Source: Streptomyces sp. NRRL S-646
GTDB lineage: Bacteria > Actinomycetota > Actinomycetes > Streptomycetales > Streptomycetaceae
Direction: 5' to 3'
Assembly: GCF_000720765.1 (NCBI RefSeq)
Contig: NZ_JODC01000005.1
Span: forward strand, 310,001 to 374,000
DNA: 64,000 nucleotides
The translations under genes were made by a program, and so were the position numbers. Positions 33,245-41,237 of this stretch are shown in pieces (the first letter of the stretch is position 1; each line of letters starts with the position of its first letter). The notes under the pieces were generated by a model. It was given only the letters and a program-made list of their open reading frames with translations. It did not search any database and had not been told where the DNA came from.

Positions 33245-34381
33245 CTAGCGGAGCGCCCTGCGCCCGAGATACGCCCCCAGCGCCCGCTGCAGCACCTTGC
33301 CCTGGCTGCCCACCGGCAGCTTCCACTCCCCGAGGTACTCCACCGACCGGCCGCCCGCGCCCGTCTTGAAACGGAGCCGGTTCAGCAGGCGGTCCTCGGC
33401 CAGGACAGGGGTGACGGAGCGCAGGTCGTACGTCTCGGCCCCCGCCGCCCGCGCGTCGCACAGCATCCGCCACAACAGCGCGCTGCTGGGCCGCAGTTCA
33501 CGCCCCCGGCGGCCGGACGCGGCGTAGCAGTGCCAGGCGCGCGAGCCGACGTTGATCATGAGCGCCGCGGAGAGCACCTGGCCGTCGTACTCGGCGAGAT
33601 ACAGCCGCAGCCGGTCGTCGTCCTCGGCGTTCAGCGCCTTCCACATGCCGCGGAAGTAGTCCAGTGGGCGGGCCTTGAAGCCGTCGCGAGCGGCGGTCGC
33701 GGTGTACAGACGGTAGAACTCGGGCAGATCGGCGGCTCCACCCCAGCCGACGCGTACGCCCGCCAACTCGGACGTTCGCAGGCCCCGCTCCCAGTGCGGT
33801 GCCAGCGCCCCGCGCAGCTCGTCCACCGAGCGTCCCGCGAGCGGTATGTGGCAGCCGTAGCGCGGCTGGCCCAGCCCGAAGCCGCTGCCCTCGTCGTCCT
33901 CGCACCGCCGCCACCCGAGCCGCCCCAGCCGCTCTGCCACATCCAGCGCGTACCCGTCGAGGCCGTCCGCCGGCAGATCGTGCAGATGGCGTACGTCGGG
34001 GTCGGCGATGCCCGCCGCCACACCGGCCGCCTCCCAGTGGCGTACGACAAGCGGCGGTCCGATCCGGAGCGAGAACGCCCCGCGCTCCTCGACATGGGCG
34101 ACGAGCGGGTCCAGCAGGCGTTCCAGACGCGGGTTGTGCCAGTCGATCGCGGGCCCGTCGGGGAGATAGGCGAGGCAGCGCCGGGTGCCCGGCAGCGGCC
34201 GGTACAGCACGAGGGCCGCCGCGACCATCGTCCTGCCCTCGAACCAACCGACGCTCTCCGCCTGCCAGTCGGGCTTCACATCGCCCCATTCGGGGATCTG
34301 GAGGTGGCTCGCGTCGGGGTTCTGCCGCAGATGGGCAAGGTGTTCCTCGCGCGTGATCTCCCTTACGTACGGGCTGGTCAT
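33245..34381 (-). CDS. FemX/FemAB-like aminoacyltransferase
   Basis: 378 residues from ATG 34381 (gtgagg upstream). Duplicated GNAT-like fold of the Fem family: HLQIPEWGDVKPDWQAESVG, VLYRPLPGTRRCLAYLPDGP, the helical arm FYRLYTATAARDGFKARPLD, and YLAEYDGQVLSAALMINVGS with LRPSSALLWRMLCDA. In Streptomyces, FemX adds the glycine branch to lipid II using aminoacyl-tRNA. Whether this is FemX or a paralogue is not decidable here. It lies near the PGRP amidase and MarP, a loose cell-wall neighbourhood. Confidence 0.88.
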   Translation of the reverse strand: MTSPYVREITREEHLAHLRQNPDASHLQIPEWGDVKPDWQAESVGWFEGRTMVAAALVLYRPLPGTRRCLAYLPDGPAIDWHNPRLERLLDPLVAHVEERGAFSLRIGPPLVVRHWEAAGVAAGIADPDVRHLHDLPADGLDGYALDVAERLGRLGWRRCEDDEGSGFGLGQPRYGCHIPLAGRSVDELRGALAPHWERGLRTSELAGVRVGWGGAADLPEFYRLYTATAARDGFKARPLDYFRGMWKALNAEDDDRLRLYLAEYDGQVLSAALMINVGSRAWHCYAASGRRGRELRPSSALLWRMLCDARAAGAETYDLRSVTPVLAEDRLLNRLRFKTGAGGRSVEYLGEWKLPVGSQGKVLQRALGAYLGRRALR

Positions 34382-34473
34382 GGCCTCACAGGTTTCTCTC
34401 AGCCGCCTCACGGATCCTCCCGAGGCGCTCTCCCTATCGTCATGCACACGCACTGACTGGAGGTGGGGAAGAA

Positions 34474-34698
34474 GTGAACAGTCACAACAACACCACGCAC
34501 AAGACCGAGGGCCGGACCCGGACCGCCCATGGCCCCTGGGCGGCGCTCTGCGCGGCCGTGGCCGTCGTCCTGGGCCCGGCCGCCGTCACCGCGTCCGCGC
34601 TCGACCAGGCCAACGCCGCCCCGCTGCACCACGCGGTGAAGGCCGACCGGACACAGGCGTACATCCCCTCGGACCAGACCCGGCGCCGGACGGCCTGA
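34474..34698 (+). CDS. Small secreted peptide
   Basis: 74 residues from GTG 34474 (ggtgggg upstream). A polar N-terminus (NSHNNTTHKTEGRTRTAHG) precedes a signal-like hydrophobic stretch (WAALCAAVAVVLGPAAVTAS) with likely cleavage after SALDQANA, leaving a mature basic peptide of about 25 residues. No family recognised. Divergent from the FemX-like gene and 3 bp from the convergent decarboxylase-like gene. Confidence 0.55.
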   Translation: MNSHNNTTHKTEGRTRTAHGPWAALCAAVAVVLGPAAVTASALDQANAAPLHHAVKADRTQAYIPSDQTRRRTA

Positions 34699-34701
34699 CC
34701 C

Positions 34702-35241
34702 TCAGCCCGGGTCACCGCCCACCAGCCCCAGGAACTGCTCCCCGGACGGGTCGACATCCACCCCGAGCCCGTTCATGAGGCCCGCCAGCATGACGTAGTA
34801 ACCGGTCGTGGTGACGATCTCGACCACCTGCCGGTTCGTGAAGCAGGCGCGGAGAGCCTCCAGCGTGGTCTCGGACAGGGTGTGCCGGGACACCAACTCG
34901 AAGGCCGCAGCCACCGCCGCCGACTCCGGCTCGTCGAACTCCCGCCCGTCGGCCCGTCGTTCGGCGATCGCCCTCAGCTGCTCGGGCGTCACCCCCGCGT
35001 TCAGCGCGATCGGGTGGTGCTGGGCGGACTCGTAGGCGCACTGCGTGGCGGTCGCGACCGTCATCACGACCAGCTCGCGCAAGCGGACCGAAAGCGACGA
35101 CTCGCGCAGCACGGCCATGCCCAGTTCGATCGTCGGGCCCGTCAGCGGCGGGGAGTGCGAGAGCATGCGGAAGGCGTTGAGCGGCACGGGCAGCCGGGCG
35201 ACGGCGTCGGACGGCCGCTCCGGGTACGGGATTCGAGCCAT
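34702..35241 (-). CDS. Carboxymuconolactone decarboxylase family protein (AhpD-like fold)
   Basis: 179 residues from ATG 35241 (GAGGGGGACC upstream). The core SLSVRLRELVVMTVATATQC, then AYESAQHHPIALNAG, matches the CMD helical hairpin; the single cysteine with YE-xx-HH replaces the CxxC of AhpD peroxidases. TNRQVVEIVTTTGYYVMLAG is the second conserved helix. Members act as decarboxylases, disproportionases or peroxidase partners; none is indicated by neighbours. Ends 3 bp from the small secreted-peptide gene. Confidence 0.88.
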   Translation of the reverse strand: MARIPYPERPSDAVARLPVPLNAFRMLSHSPPLTGPTIELGMAVLRESSLSVRLRELVVMTVATATQCAYESAQHHPIALNAGVTPEQLRAIAERRADGREFDEPESAAVAAAFELVSRHTLSETTLEALRACFTNRQVVEIVTTTGYYVMLAGLMNGLGVDVDPSGEQFLGLVGGDPG

Positions 35242-35285
35242 GGTCCCCCTCATCGAACCGGTGGTCCTGCTGAACCGGTGAAACG

Positions 35286-35804
35286 TCACTCCCGGAATCG
35301 CTCCCACAGCTTGGGGTAGCGCTCCGCCAGCACCCGCTCGTTCTCGAAGTCCAGCGGTGTGCCCTCCGGCTCGGAGGGCGCGGCCGGGATGCCCAGGTCG
35401 GGGGCGACGGTCCCGGTGAGCTGCTCGTAGGCCTCGTCCGCCGTGTAACCCAGTTCCTCCCCGTCCCCGTCGATCTCCTCGTCGAAGTCGTCCAGGAGGT
35501 CGGCCAGCGAGTCGGGGTGGTGCACGGCCCCCTCGTACACCTCGCGCCCCTGCCCGATCAGCCAGCACCGGAAGAAGTCGAACGCGTCGTCGCTCGCCCC
35601 GTCGAGCAGCACCCAGGCGGCACCCCACAGATCCCAGCTGTAGGCCCGGTTGTAGCGGGACTCGAAGTGACGGGCGAAGTCCAGGACCGTCTCCGGATCG
35701 AGCTCCAGAAGCCGCTCCACCAGCAGGTCCGCCTGCTCCTCGGGGTCGCCCTCGGCGGCCTCGCGGGCGGCGTCCACCAGCTCCCAGAACTCCGACTCTT
35801 CCAT
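35286..35804 (-). CDS. DUF4240 family protein
   Basis: 172 residues, start ATG 35804 (GTG 35807 one codon earlier also possible). EFWELVDAAREAAEGDPEEQ, LDFARHFESRYNRAYSWDLW, DFFRCWLIGQGREVYEGAVH and LGYTADEAYEQLTG are the DUF4240 landmarks. It is strongly acidic and cytoplasmic, with no known activity. It sits between the CMD-like and WYL-domain genes on the same strand, 44 and 56 bp apart, possibly one transcript. Confidence 0.93.
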   Translation of the reverse strand: MEESEFWELVDAAREAAEGDPEEQADLLVERLLELDPETVLDFARHFESRYNRAYSWDLWGAAWVLLDGASDDAFDFFRCWLIGQGREVYEGAVHHPDSLADLLDDFDEEIDGDGEELGYTADEAYEQLTGTVAPDLGIPAAPSEPEGTPLDFENERVLAERYPKLWERFRE

Positions 35805-35860
35805 CACGGGTCCAGCATCGGCCCTGGGCGGGTGGGGCGCACGTGGAGTGCGACTGATTG

Positions 35861-36838
35861 TTATGTCCCGTACAGCAGGCCCAGCCGGACGGCATCGTCG
35901 GCGAAACGGGCCCGCAGGCTGTCCGGCGCGAGTACCTCCACCTCCGGACCGAGCCCCGCGAGCTGCCCATGGGCGACCTCCTCGGACTCCACGGGGAGCG
36001 TCACCGTCAGCCAACCGCCCTCGTCCGGGGCGTCCGCGGCCGCCAGCGCCTCCCGGGCGGAGGCGGGATCGACGGCGTACGGCAGTCTCCGCGCCCCGGC
36101 TGCCGACAGCCGCACGACGACCTCGGCCCGCAGGATCGACCGCGCGAACTGCTCGGCCTGTTCCTCCCAGAACCCGTGAAGGTCGAACTCCTCGTCGCGT
36201 ACGAACCGCTCCTCGGAGGCAGCCACCGCCGTGAACCGGTCGATCCGGTAGACGCGGTACGGCCCGTGGCCCTCCGCCACCCGCGCACACACGTACCAGA
36301 CGCCCGCCTTGAGCACGAGCCCGTACGGCTCCAGCTCCCGCTCCACCTCGGCCTCCCGGCTCCGGTAGCGCGCGGTGATCCGGCGGTCGTCCCACACCGC
36401 GTCGGCCACGGCGGGCAGCAGTTCGGGCGCTTTCGGCTCCGTGAACCAGTTCGGCGCGTCCAGGTGGAAGCGCTGTGCGGCGGTCCTGGAGGCGTCGCGG
36501 AGGGAGGGGAGCAGGGCCGCCGACACCTTCAGCCGGGCCGCCGAGGCCGCGTCCTCCAGCCCCATCTCCCGCAGCGCCCCCGGCACACCGGACAGGAACA
36601 GCGCCTCGGCCTCACCGCGCGCGAGCCCGGTCAGCCGGGTGCGATAGCCGCCGATGAGCCGGTACCCGCCGGCCCGGCCCCGGTCCGCGTACACCGGAAC
36701 CCCGGCCTCCGACAGCGCCTGCGCATCCCGGGTGACGGTCCGCTCGGACACCTCAAGCTCCCGCGCCAGCTCGGCGGCGGTCATGGAGGGCCGGGACTGC
36801 AGGAGCAGCACCATTTTGATGAGGCGGGCGGCACGCAT
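35861..36838 (-). CDS. YafY-type WYL-domain transcriptional regulator
   Basis: 325 residues. N-terminal HTH: RLIKMVLLLQSRPSMTAAEL with ARELEVSERTVTRDAQALSE, then YADRGRAGGYRLIGGYRT (wing). The WYL segment is ITARYRSREAEVERELEPYG with LVLKAGVWYVCARVAEGHGP. WYL proteins sense small ligands or nucleic acid and act as repressors or activators. ATG 36838 chosen; ATG 36847 is close. First gene of a possible DUF4240/CMD unit. Confidence 0.92.
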   Translation of the reverse strand: MRAARLIKMVLLLQSRPSMTAAELARELEVSERTVTRDAQALSEAGVPVYADRGRAGGYRLIGGYRTRLTGLARGEAEALFLSGVPGALREMGLEDAASAARLKVSAALLPSLRDASRTAAQRFHLDAPNWFTEPKAPELLPAVADAVWDDRRITARYRSREAEVERELEPYGLVLKAGVWYVCARVAEGHGPYRVYRIDRFTAVAASEERFVRDEEFDLHGFWEEQAEQFARSILRAEVVVRLSAAGARRLPYAVDPASAREALAAADAPDEGGWLTVTLPVESEEVAHGQLAGLGPEVEVLAPDSLRARFADDAVRLGLLYGT

Positions 36839-36892
36839 GCCCACCATGATGCGTTGCGCTCCGCGGGTCGGTACGTGTTTGTCTGCGGGTGA

Positions 36893-37016
36893 GTGGGGGC
36901 TTGTCGCGCAGTTCCCCGCGCCCCTCAAAGACAGGTCGGCTCAGCTGTCCCGTTTTTGAGGGGCGCGGGGCTGTATCGATATGCGGCTCCGCCGCGTGGG
37001 CGCGACAAGCCCCCAC
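36893..37016. repeat. Family B repeat, copy 4: full-length element with perfect terminal inverted repeats
   Basis: 124 bp bounded by gtgggggcttgtcgcgc and its exact inverse (17 bp). Inside is a second perfect 16-bp inverted pair, ccccgcgcccctcaaa (36914-36929) and its inverse (36955-36970). The right arm holds the tatcgatatgcggctccgcc core of the other copies. It can fold into one long hairpin. Confidence 0.85.
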
Positions 37017-37047
37017 CGGCCCGCAGCCGACAAACGACCGGAAAGCC

Positions 37048-37085
37048 GTGAAGGGGCCCGCGGCCGGCCGCCGGGGCCCCTTCAC
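37048..37085 (-). terminator. aceE terminator
   Basis: gtgaaggggccc (37048-37059) pairs perfectly with gggccccttcac (37074-37085), 12 bp upstream of the aceE stop coordinate, i.e. just downstream of the gene. Confidence 0.8.
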
Positions 37086-37096
37086 CACCGCAGGGC

Positions 37097-39799
37097 CTAC
37101 AGCCCGTACTTCTCGCGCGCTTCCTTCACGGCCGTCGCCTTGACCTCGCCGCGGCGGGCCAGCTGGGCCAGGGCCGCCACGACGATCGACTGCGCGTCGA
37201 CGCCGAAGTGGCGGCGGGCCGCCTCGCGGGTGTCCGAGAGGCCGAAGCCGTCGGCACCGAGCGAGGAGTAGTCCTGGTCCACCCACTGCGCGATCTGGTC
37301 CGGGACCTGCCGCATGTAGTCGGAGACGGCCAGCACCGGGCCCTCGGCGCCGTGCAGCGCCTGGCGGACGTACGGGACGCGCTCCTCGCCGCGCAGGAGG
37401 GCCGCGTCGGCCTCCAGCGCGTCGCGCCGCAGCTCCGTCCAGGAGGTCGCGGACCAGACGTCGGCCGCGATGCCCCACTCCTCCGCGAGCAGCTTCTGCG
37501 CCTCGATCACCCAGTGGATCGCCGTACCGGAACCCAGCAGCTGGATGCGCGGCGCGTTGGCCACCGGCGAAAGCCCCGCCGATTCCGCCGTGTTGAAGCG
37601 GTACAGACCCTTGACGATGCCCTCGTCGATACCGAGTCCGGCCGGCTTCGCGGGCTGCGGCAGCGGCTCGTTGTAGACGGTGAGGTAGTAGAAGACGTTC
37701 GGGTCCTCGCCCGGCGCCGCCTCGCCGTACATCCGGCGCAGACCGTCCTTGACGATCGTCGCCACCTCGTACGCGAACGCCGGGTCGTACGTCAGCGCCG
37801 CCGGGTTGGTCGCGGCGATCACCGGCGAGTGGCCGTCCGCGTGCTGCAGGCCCTCGCCCGTCAGCGTCGTACGGCCCGCCGTCGCGCCGACCAGGAAGCC
37901 GCGGCCGAGCTGGTCCCCGAGCTGCCACATCTGGTCGGCCGTACGCTGCCAGCCGAACATCGAGTAGAAGATGTAGAACGGGATCATCGCTTCGCCGTGC
38001 GTGGAGTACGCGGTGGAAGCGGCGATGAAGTCGGCCATCGAACCGGCCTCGGTGATCCCCTCGTTGAGGATCTGGCCGTTCTTGGCCTCCTTGTAGTACA
38101 TCAGCTGGTCGCGGTCGACCGGCTCGTACGTCTGACCCTTGGGGGAGTAGATCCCGAGGGACGGGAAGAGCGACTCCATGCCGAAGGTGCGCGCCTCGTC
38201 GGGGACGATCGGCACCCAGCGCTTGCCGGTCTCCTTGTCGCGGACCAGGTCCTTGATCAGGCGGACGAAGGCCATGGTGGTGGCCACGTTCTGCGTGCCG
38301 GAGCCCTTGTCGAAGGAGGCGAAGGCCTTCTCGGCGGGGGCGGGCAGCGGCGCGAGCGCGTGCGTACGGCGGGCCGGGGCCGGGCCGCCGAGCGCGGCGC
38401 GGCGCTCCTGGAGGTAACGGACCTCGGGGGAGTCGGCGCCCGGGTGGCCGTAGGGCACCTGGCCGTCGACGAACTGGCTGTCCGAGATGGGGAGTTCGAG
38501 AAGGTCACGCATCTTCTTGAACTCGTCCACCGTCAGCTTCTTCATCTGGTGATTGGCGTTCTTCGACGCGAAGCCCTCACCGAGGGTGAAGCCCTTGACG
38601 GTCTGGGCCAGGATGACGGTCGGGGCGCCCTTGTGGCCGAGCGCGGCCTTGTAGGCGGCGTAGACCTTGCGGGCCTCGTGGCCACCGCGCGAGAGGTGGA
38701 AGCACTCGAGGATCTTGTCGTCGCTCAGCAGCTTCGCCATCTCGACGAGCGCCGGGTCCTTGCCGAAGAAGTCCTCGCGGATGTAGGCCGCGTCGCGCGT
38801 CTGGTACGTCTGCACCTGGGCATCCGGTACCTCGCGGAGCCGGCGTACGAGCGCGCCCGTGGTGTCGAGCTGGAACAGCTCGTCCCACGCCGTACCCCAG
38901 AGGGTCTTCACGACGTTCCAGCCCGCACCGCGGAACTGGGCCTCCAGCTCCTGCACGATCTTGAAGTTCGCGCGGACCGGGCCGTCGAGGCGCTGCAGGT
39001 TGCAGTTGATGACGAAGGTGAGGTTGTCCAGGCCCTCGCGGCTCGCGAGTGCGAGTGCAGCCGTCGACTCGGGCTCGTCCATCTCACCGTCGCCGAGGAA
39101 CGCCCACACATGGGACGAGGAGACGTCCTTGATGCCGCGCGCCGTCAGATAGCGGTTGAAGCGGGCCTGGTAGATCGCCGACAGCGGGCCGAGGCCCATG
39201 GAGACGGTCGGGAACTCCCAGAGCCAGGGCAGTCGCCGCGGGTGCGGGTACGACGGCAGGCCGTTGCCACCGGCCTCCTGGCGGAAGTTGTCGAGGTGCG
39301 CCTCGGTCAGACGGCCGTCGAGGAAGGCGCGGGCGTAGATGCCGGGGGAGGCGTGGCCCTGGATGTAGAGCTGGTCGCCCGAGCCGTCGGCCTCCTTGCC
39401 CTTGAAGAAGTGGTTGAAGCCGGTCTCGTAGAGCCAGGCCGCGGAGGCGAAGGTGGCGATGTGGCCGCCGACGCCGTGCTTGCTGCCCCGGGACACCATC
39501 GCGGCCGCGTTCCAGCGGTTCCATGCGGTGATCCGGGACTCCATCTCCTCGTCACCGGGCACACCCGGCTCGGCGGCGGTGGGGATGGTGTTGACATAGT
39601 CCGTCTCGAGGAGCTTGGGCAGCGCGATGCCGTTGCCCTCCGCGCGCTCCAGCGTGCGGCGCATCAGATACGCGGCACGGTGCGGGCCCGCCGCCTTGGC
39701 GACCGCGTCCAGGGAGGCCTGCCATTCGGCGGTCTCCTCGGGGTCCCGGTCGGGGAGCTGGTCGAGCTCGCTCGGCTGGATGGCGTTGGGGTCGGTCAT
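37097..39799 (-). CDS. aceE: Pyruvate dehydrogenase E1 component, homodimeric
   Basis: 900 residues from ATG 39799 (gaaggcgg upstream). Thiamine-diphosphate enzyme decarboxylating pyruvate and acetylating the E2 lipoyl group. The TPP motif is GDGEMDEPES with VINCNLQRLDGPV completing the metal-binding stretch; RGSKHGVGGHIATFASAAWL and YIQGHASPGIYARAFLDGRL are typical AceE segments. The E2 is not adjacent; sucB and lpdA lie 1.4 kb upstream on the same strand. A divergence-free upstream region carries a 17-bp palindrome and a GntR-family gene. Confidence 0.97.
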   Translation of the reverse strand: MTDPNAIQPSELDQLPDRDPEETAEWQASLDAVAKAAGPHRAAYLMRRTLERAEGNGIALPKLLETDYVNTIPTAAEPGVPGDEEMESRITAWNRWNAAAMVSRGSKHGVGGHIATFASAAWLYETGFNHFFKGKEADGSGDQLYIQGHASPGIYARAFLDGRLTEAHLDNFRQEAGGNGLPSYPHPRRLPWLWEFPTVSMGLGPLSAIYQARFNRYLTARGIKDVSSSHVWAFLGDGEMDEPESTAALALASREGLDNLTFVINCNLQRLDGPVRANFKIVQELEAQFRGAGWNVVKTLWGTAWDELFQLDTTGALVRRLREVPDAQVQTYQTRDAAYIREDFFGKDPALVEMAKLLSDDKILECFHLSRGGHEARKVYAAYKAALGHKGAPTVILAQTVKGFTLGEGFASKNANHQMKKLTVDEFKKMRDLLELPISDSQFVDGQVPYGHPGADSPEVRYLQERRAALGGPAPARRTHALAPLPAPAEKAFASFDKGSGTQNVATTMAFVRLIKDLVRDKETGKRWVPIVPDEARTFGMESLFPSLGIYSPKGQTYEPVDRDQLMYYKEAKNGQILNEGITEAGSMADFIAASTAYSTHGEAMIPFYIFYSMFGWQRTADQMWQLGDQLGRGFLVGATAGRTTLTGEGLQHADGHSPVIAATNPAALTYDPAFAYEVATIVKDGLRRMYGEAAPGEDPNVFYYLTVYNEPLPQPAKPAGLGIDEGIVKGLYRFNTAESAGLSPVANAPRIQLLGSGTAIHWVIEAQKLLAEEWGIAADVWSATSWTELRRDALEADAALLRGEERVPYVRQALHGAEGPVLAVSDYMRQVPDQIAQWVDQDYSSLGADGFGLSDTREAARRHFGVDAQSIVVAALAQLARRGEVKATAVKEAREKYGL

Positions 39800-39944
39800 G
39801 TCGCCGCCTTCCTCAGTCGAAGGGGGTTCCCTCATCGGTTAAGGGTTCGGGGTTGCCCTTGGTCTTTGGCAGGACAGGGCTAGGGCCCTCGTGCTGTGAC
39901 ACTTTGCGGCTACCGCCGCGGGCCCGCCGGTGACTCTAACTCCC

Positions 39945-39961
39945 TGATCGATGATCGATCA
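39945..39961. promoter_or_regulatory. 17-bp palindrome upstream of aceE
   Basis: tgatcgat-g-atcgatca, a perfect inverted repeat 146 bp before the aceE start and 122 bp after the GntR-family stop. A candidate operator, possibly for that regulator. Confidence 0.5.
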
Positions 39962-39979
39962 AAGGGTTGCAGGCAAAAC

Positions 39980-39995
39980 TTCTCGATTACGAGAA
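39980..39995. promoter_or_regulatory. Second inverted repeat upstream of aceE
   Basis: ttctcg-atta-cgagaa, 18 bp further upstream from the palindrome at 39945. Confidence 0.4.
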
Positions 39996-40082
39996 AGTAG
40001 GCACGCGGTGCCTTTCGGGCGGGCACCCGGTGCCGCGAATTTCGGGGATTTCCGCAGGTGAGCGCAGTGATGCTCGGCTGTG

Positions 40083-40706
40083 TCACGCCCGCGGCGCGCA
40101 CCCCAGCACATGCGCCTTCACCAGATCCGCGATCCTCGGGTCATGCCTCCGGAAGGCCTGGACGAGCTCCTCGTGCTCCTCCGCGTACGACTGCTGCACG
40201 GTCCCCAGCCAGCGGATCGACAGTGCCGTGAACACCTCGATGCCCAGGCCCTCCCAGGTGTGCAGCAGCACGGAGTTGCCCGCGGCGCGCACCAGTTCGC
40301 GGTGGAAGGCGACCGTGTGCCGCACCTGGCCCGTGCCGTCGGCGTTGCGGTCTGCGTCATAGAGGGCGACGACGTGCGGTTCCAGGGCCGAGCAGTCCTC
40401 CGCCAGCTTCTCCGCGGCCAGCTCCGCCGCGATCGCCTCCAGGCCGGCCCGCACCGGGTAGCTCTCCTCCAGGTCGGCCGCCGTCAGATTCCGCACCCGC
40501 ACGCCCTTGTTGGGCGCCGACTCGATCAGCCGCAGCGACTCCAGCTCGCGCAGCGCCTCCCGCACCGGCGTCTGGCTGACCTCCAGCTCGGTCGCGATCC
40601 GTCGCTCCACGATCCGCTCGCCCGGCTTCCAGCGCCCGCTGACGATCCCCTCCACGATGTGCTCGCGGATCTGTTCGCGCAGCGAGTGGACGACGGGCGC
40701 GGTCAT
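40083..40706 (-). CDS. GntR-family regulator (FadR/FCD subfamily)
   Basis: 207 residues. N-terminal winged helix: SLREQIREHIVEGIVSGRWK, PGERIVERRIATELEVSQTP and VREALRELESLRLIE. The C-terminal helical FCD effector domain includes PVRAGLEAIAAELAAEKLAE, the metal/ligand histidines HTVAFHRELVRAAGN and a later H in EEHEELVQAFRRHDPRIADL. Placed directly upstream of aceE in the same direction, it is a plausible pyruvate- or acid-responsive regulator analogous to PdhR, by position only. Confidence 0.92.
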   Translation of the reverse strand: MTAPVVHSLREQIREHIVEGIVSGRWKPGERIVERRIATELEVSQTPVREALRELESLRLIESAPNKGVRVRNLTAADLEESYPVRAGLEAIAAELAAEKLAEDCSALEPHVVALYDADRNADGTGQVRHTVAFHRELVRAAGNSVLLHTWEGLGIEVFTALSIRWLGTVQQSYAEEHEELVQAFRRHDPRIADLVKAHVLGCAPRA

Positions 40707-41178
40707 GAGGGCTCCTTAGGGAGGGGCCGCCCATCGGCCCCTGGGGCGTTTGACGTTTAGACAATAAGGCCGCGGGCGCCTTCGAGAGGGGCGCACGGGG
40801 GCGCTTTCATGCAGGTGAGACGAGACTTACACGCCCGGCAGACCCGGGCCTCCTGTAAAGACCCGTACGCGATACGGCCCGGAGCCATCACCGCCGCGTC
40901 ACCGGCTGAACTCCGCGAGCCCGTTCGGTGTCGCGGTCGGCAGAGCTGTTTCCGCCCGGACGCCCTGACGCACGACTGGGGGACGCAATGACCATCGCGG
41001 GCGAACGGGAGGGGCGCGTGCGCGGTCGTCGCGGCCGAGACGGAGGCGGTCGAGGGGGTCACCACCCTGCCCGGGCACAGAGCCGACTCGGGCGCCCGGC
41101 CTGGGCATCCCCAATGTGGGGGTGGAGACCCTGTAGGACTGCAGCGACCCCGCGCCGACGCCGCGTCAGAAGCGTGAA
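40707..41178. other. Intergenic region without a convincing gene
   Basis: About 470 bp between the GntR-family gene and the sucB terminator. No frame has a good start, ribosome site and plausible composition together. A short frame ending near 41134 (GIPNVGVETL) may be the tail of a decayed gene, but I cannot name it. Confidence 0.4.
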
Positions 41179-41223
41179 ACGTCGGTGCCCCCGCCGGAGA
41201 ACTCCGGACGGGGGCACCGACGT
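41179..41223 (-). terminator. sucB terminator
   Basis: acgtcggtgcccccg (41179-41193) pairs with its exact inverse (41209-41223), and the loop itself holds ccggag-aa-ctccgg, giving a stem of about 21 bp with one bulge. Confidence 0.9.
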
Positions 41224-41237
41224 ACGGCTGCTGAGGC

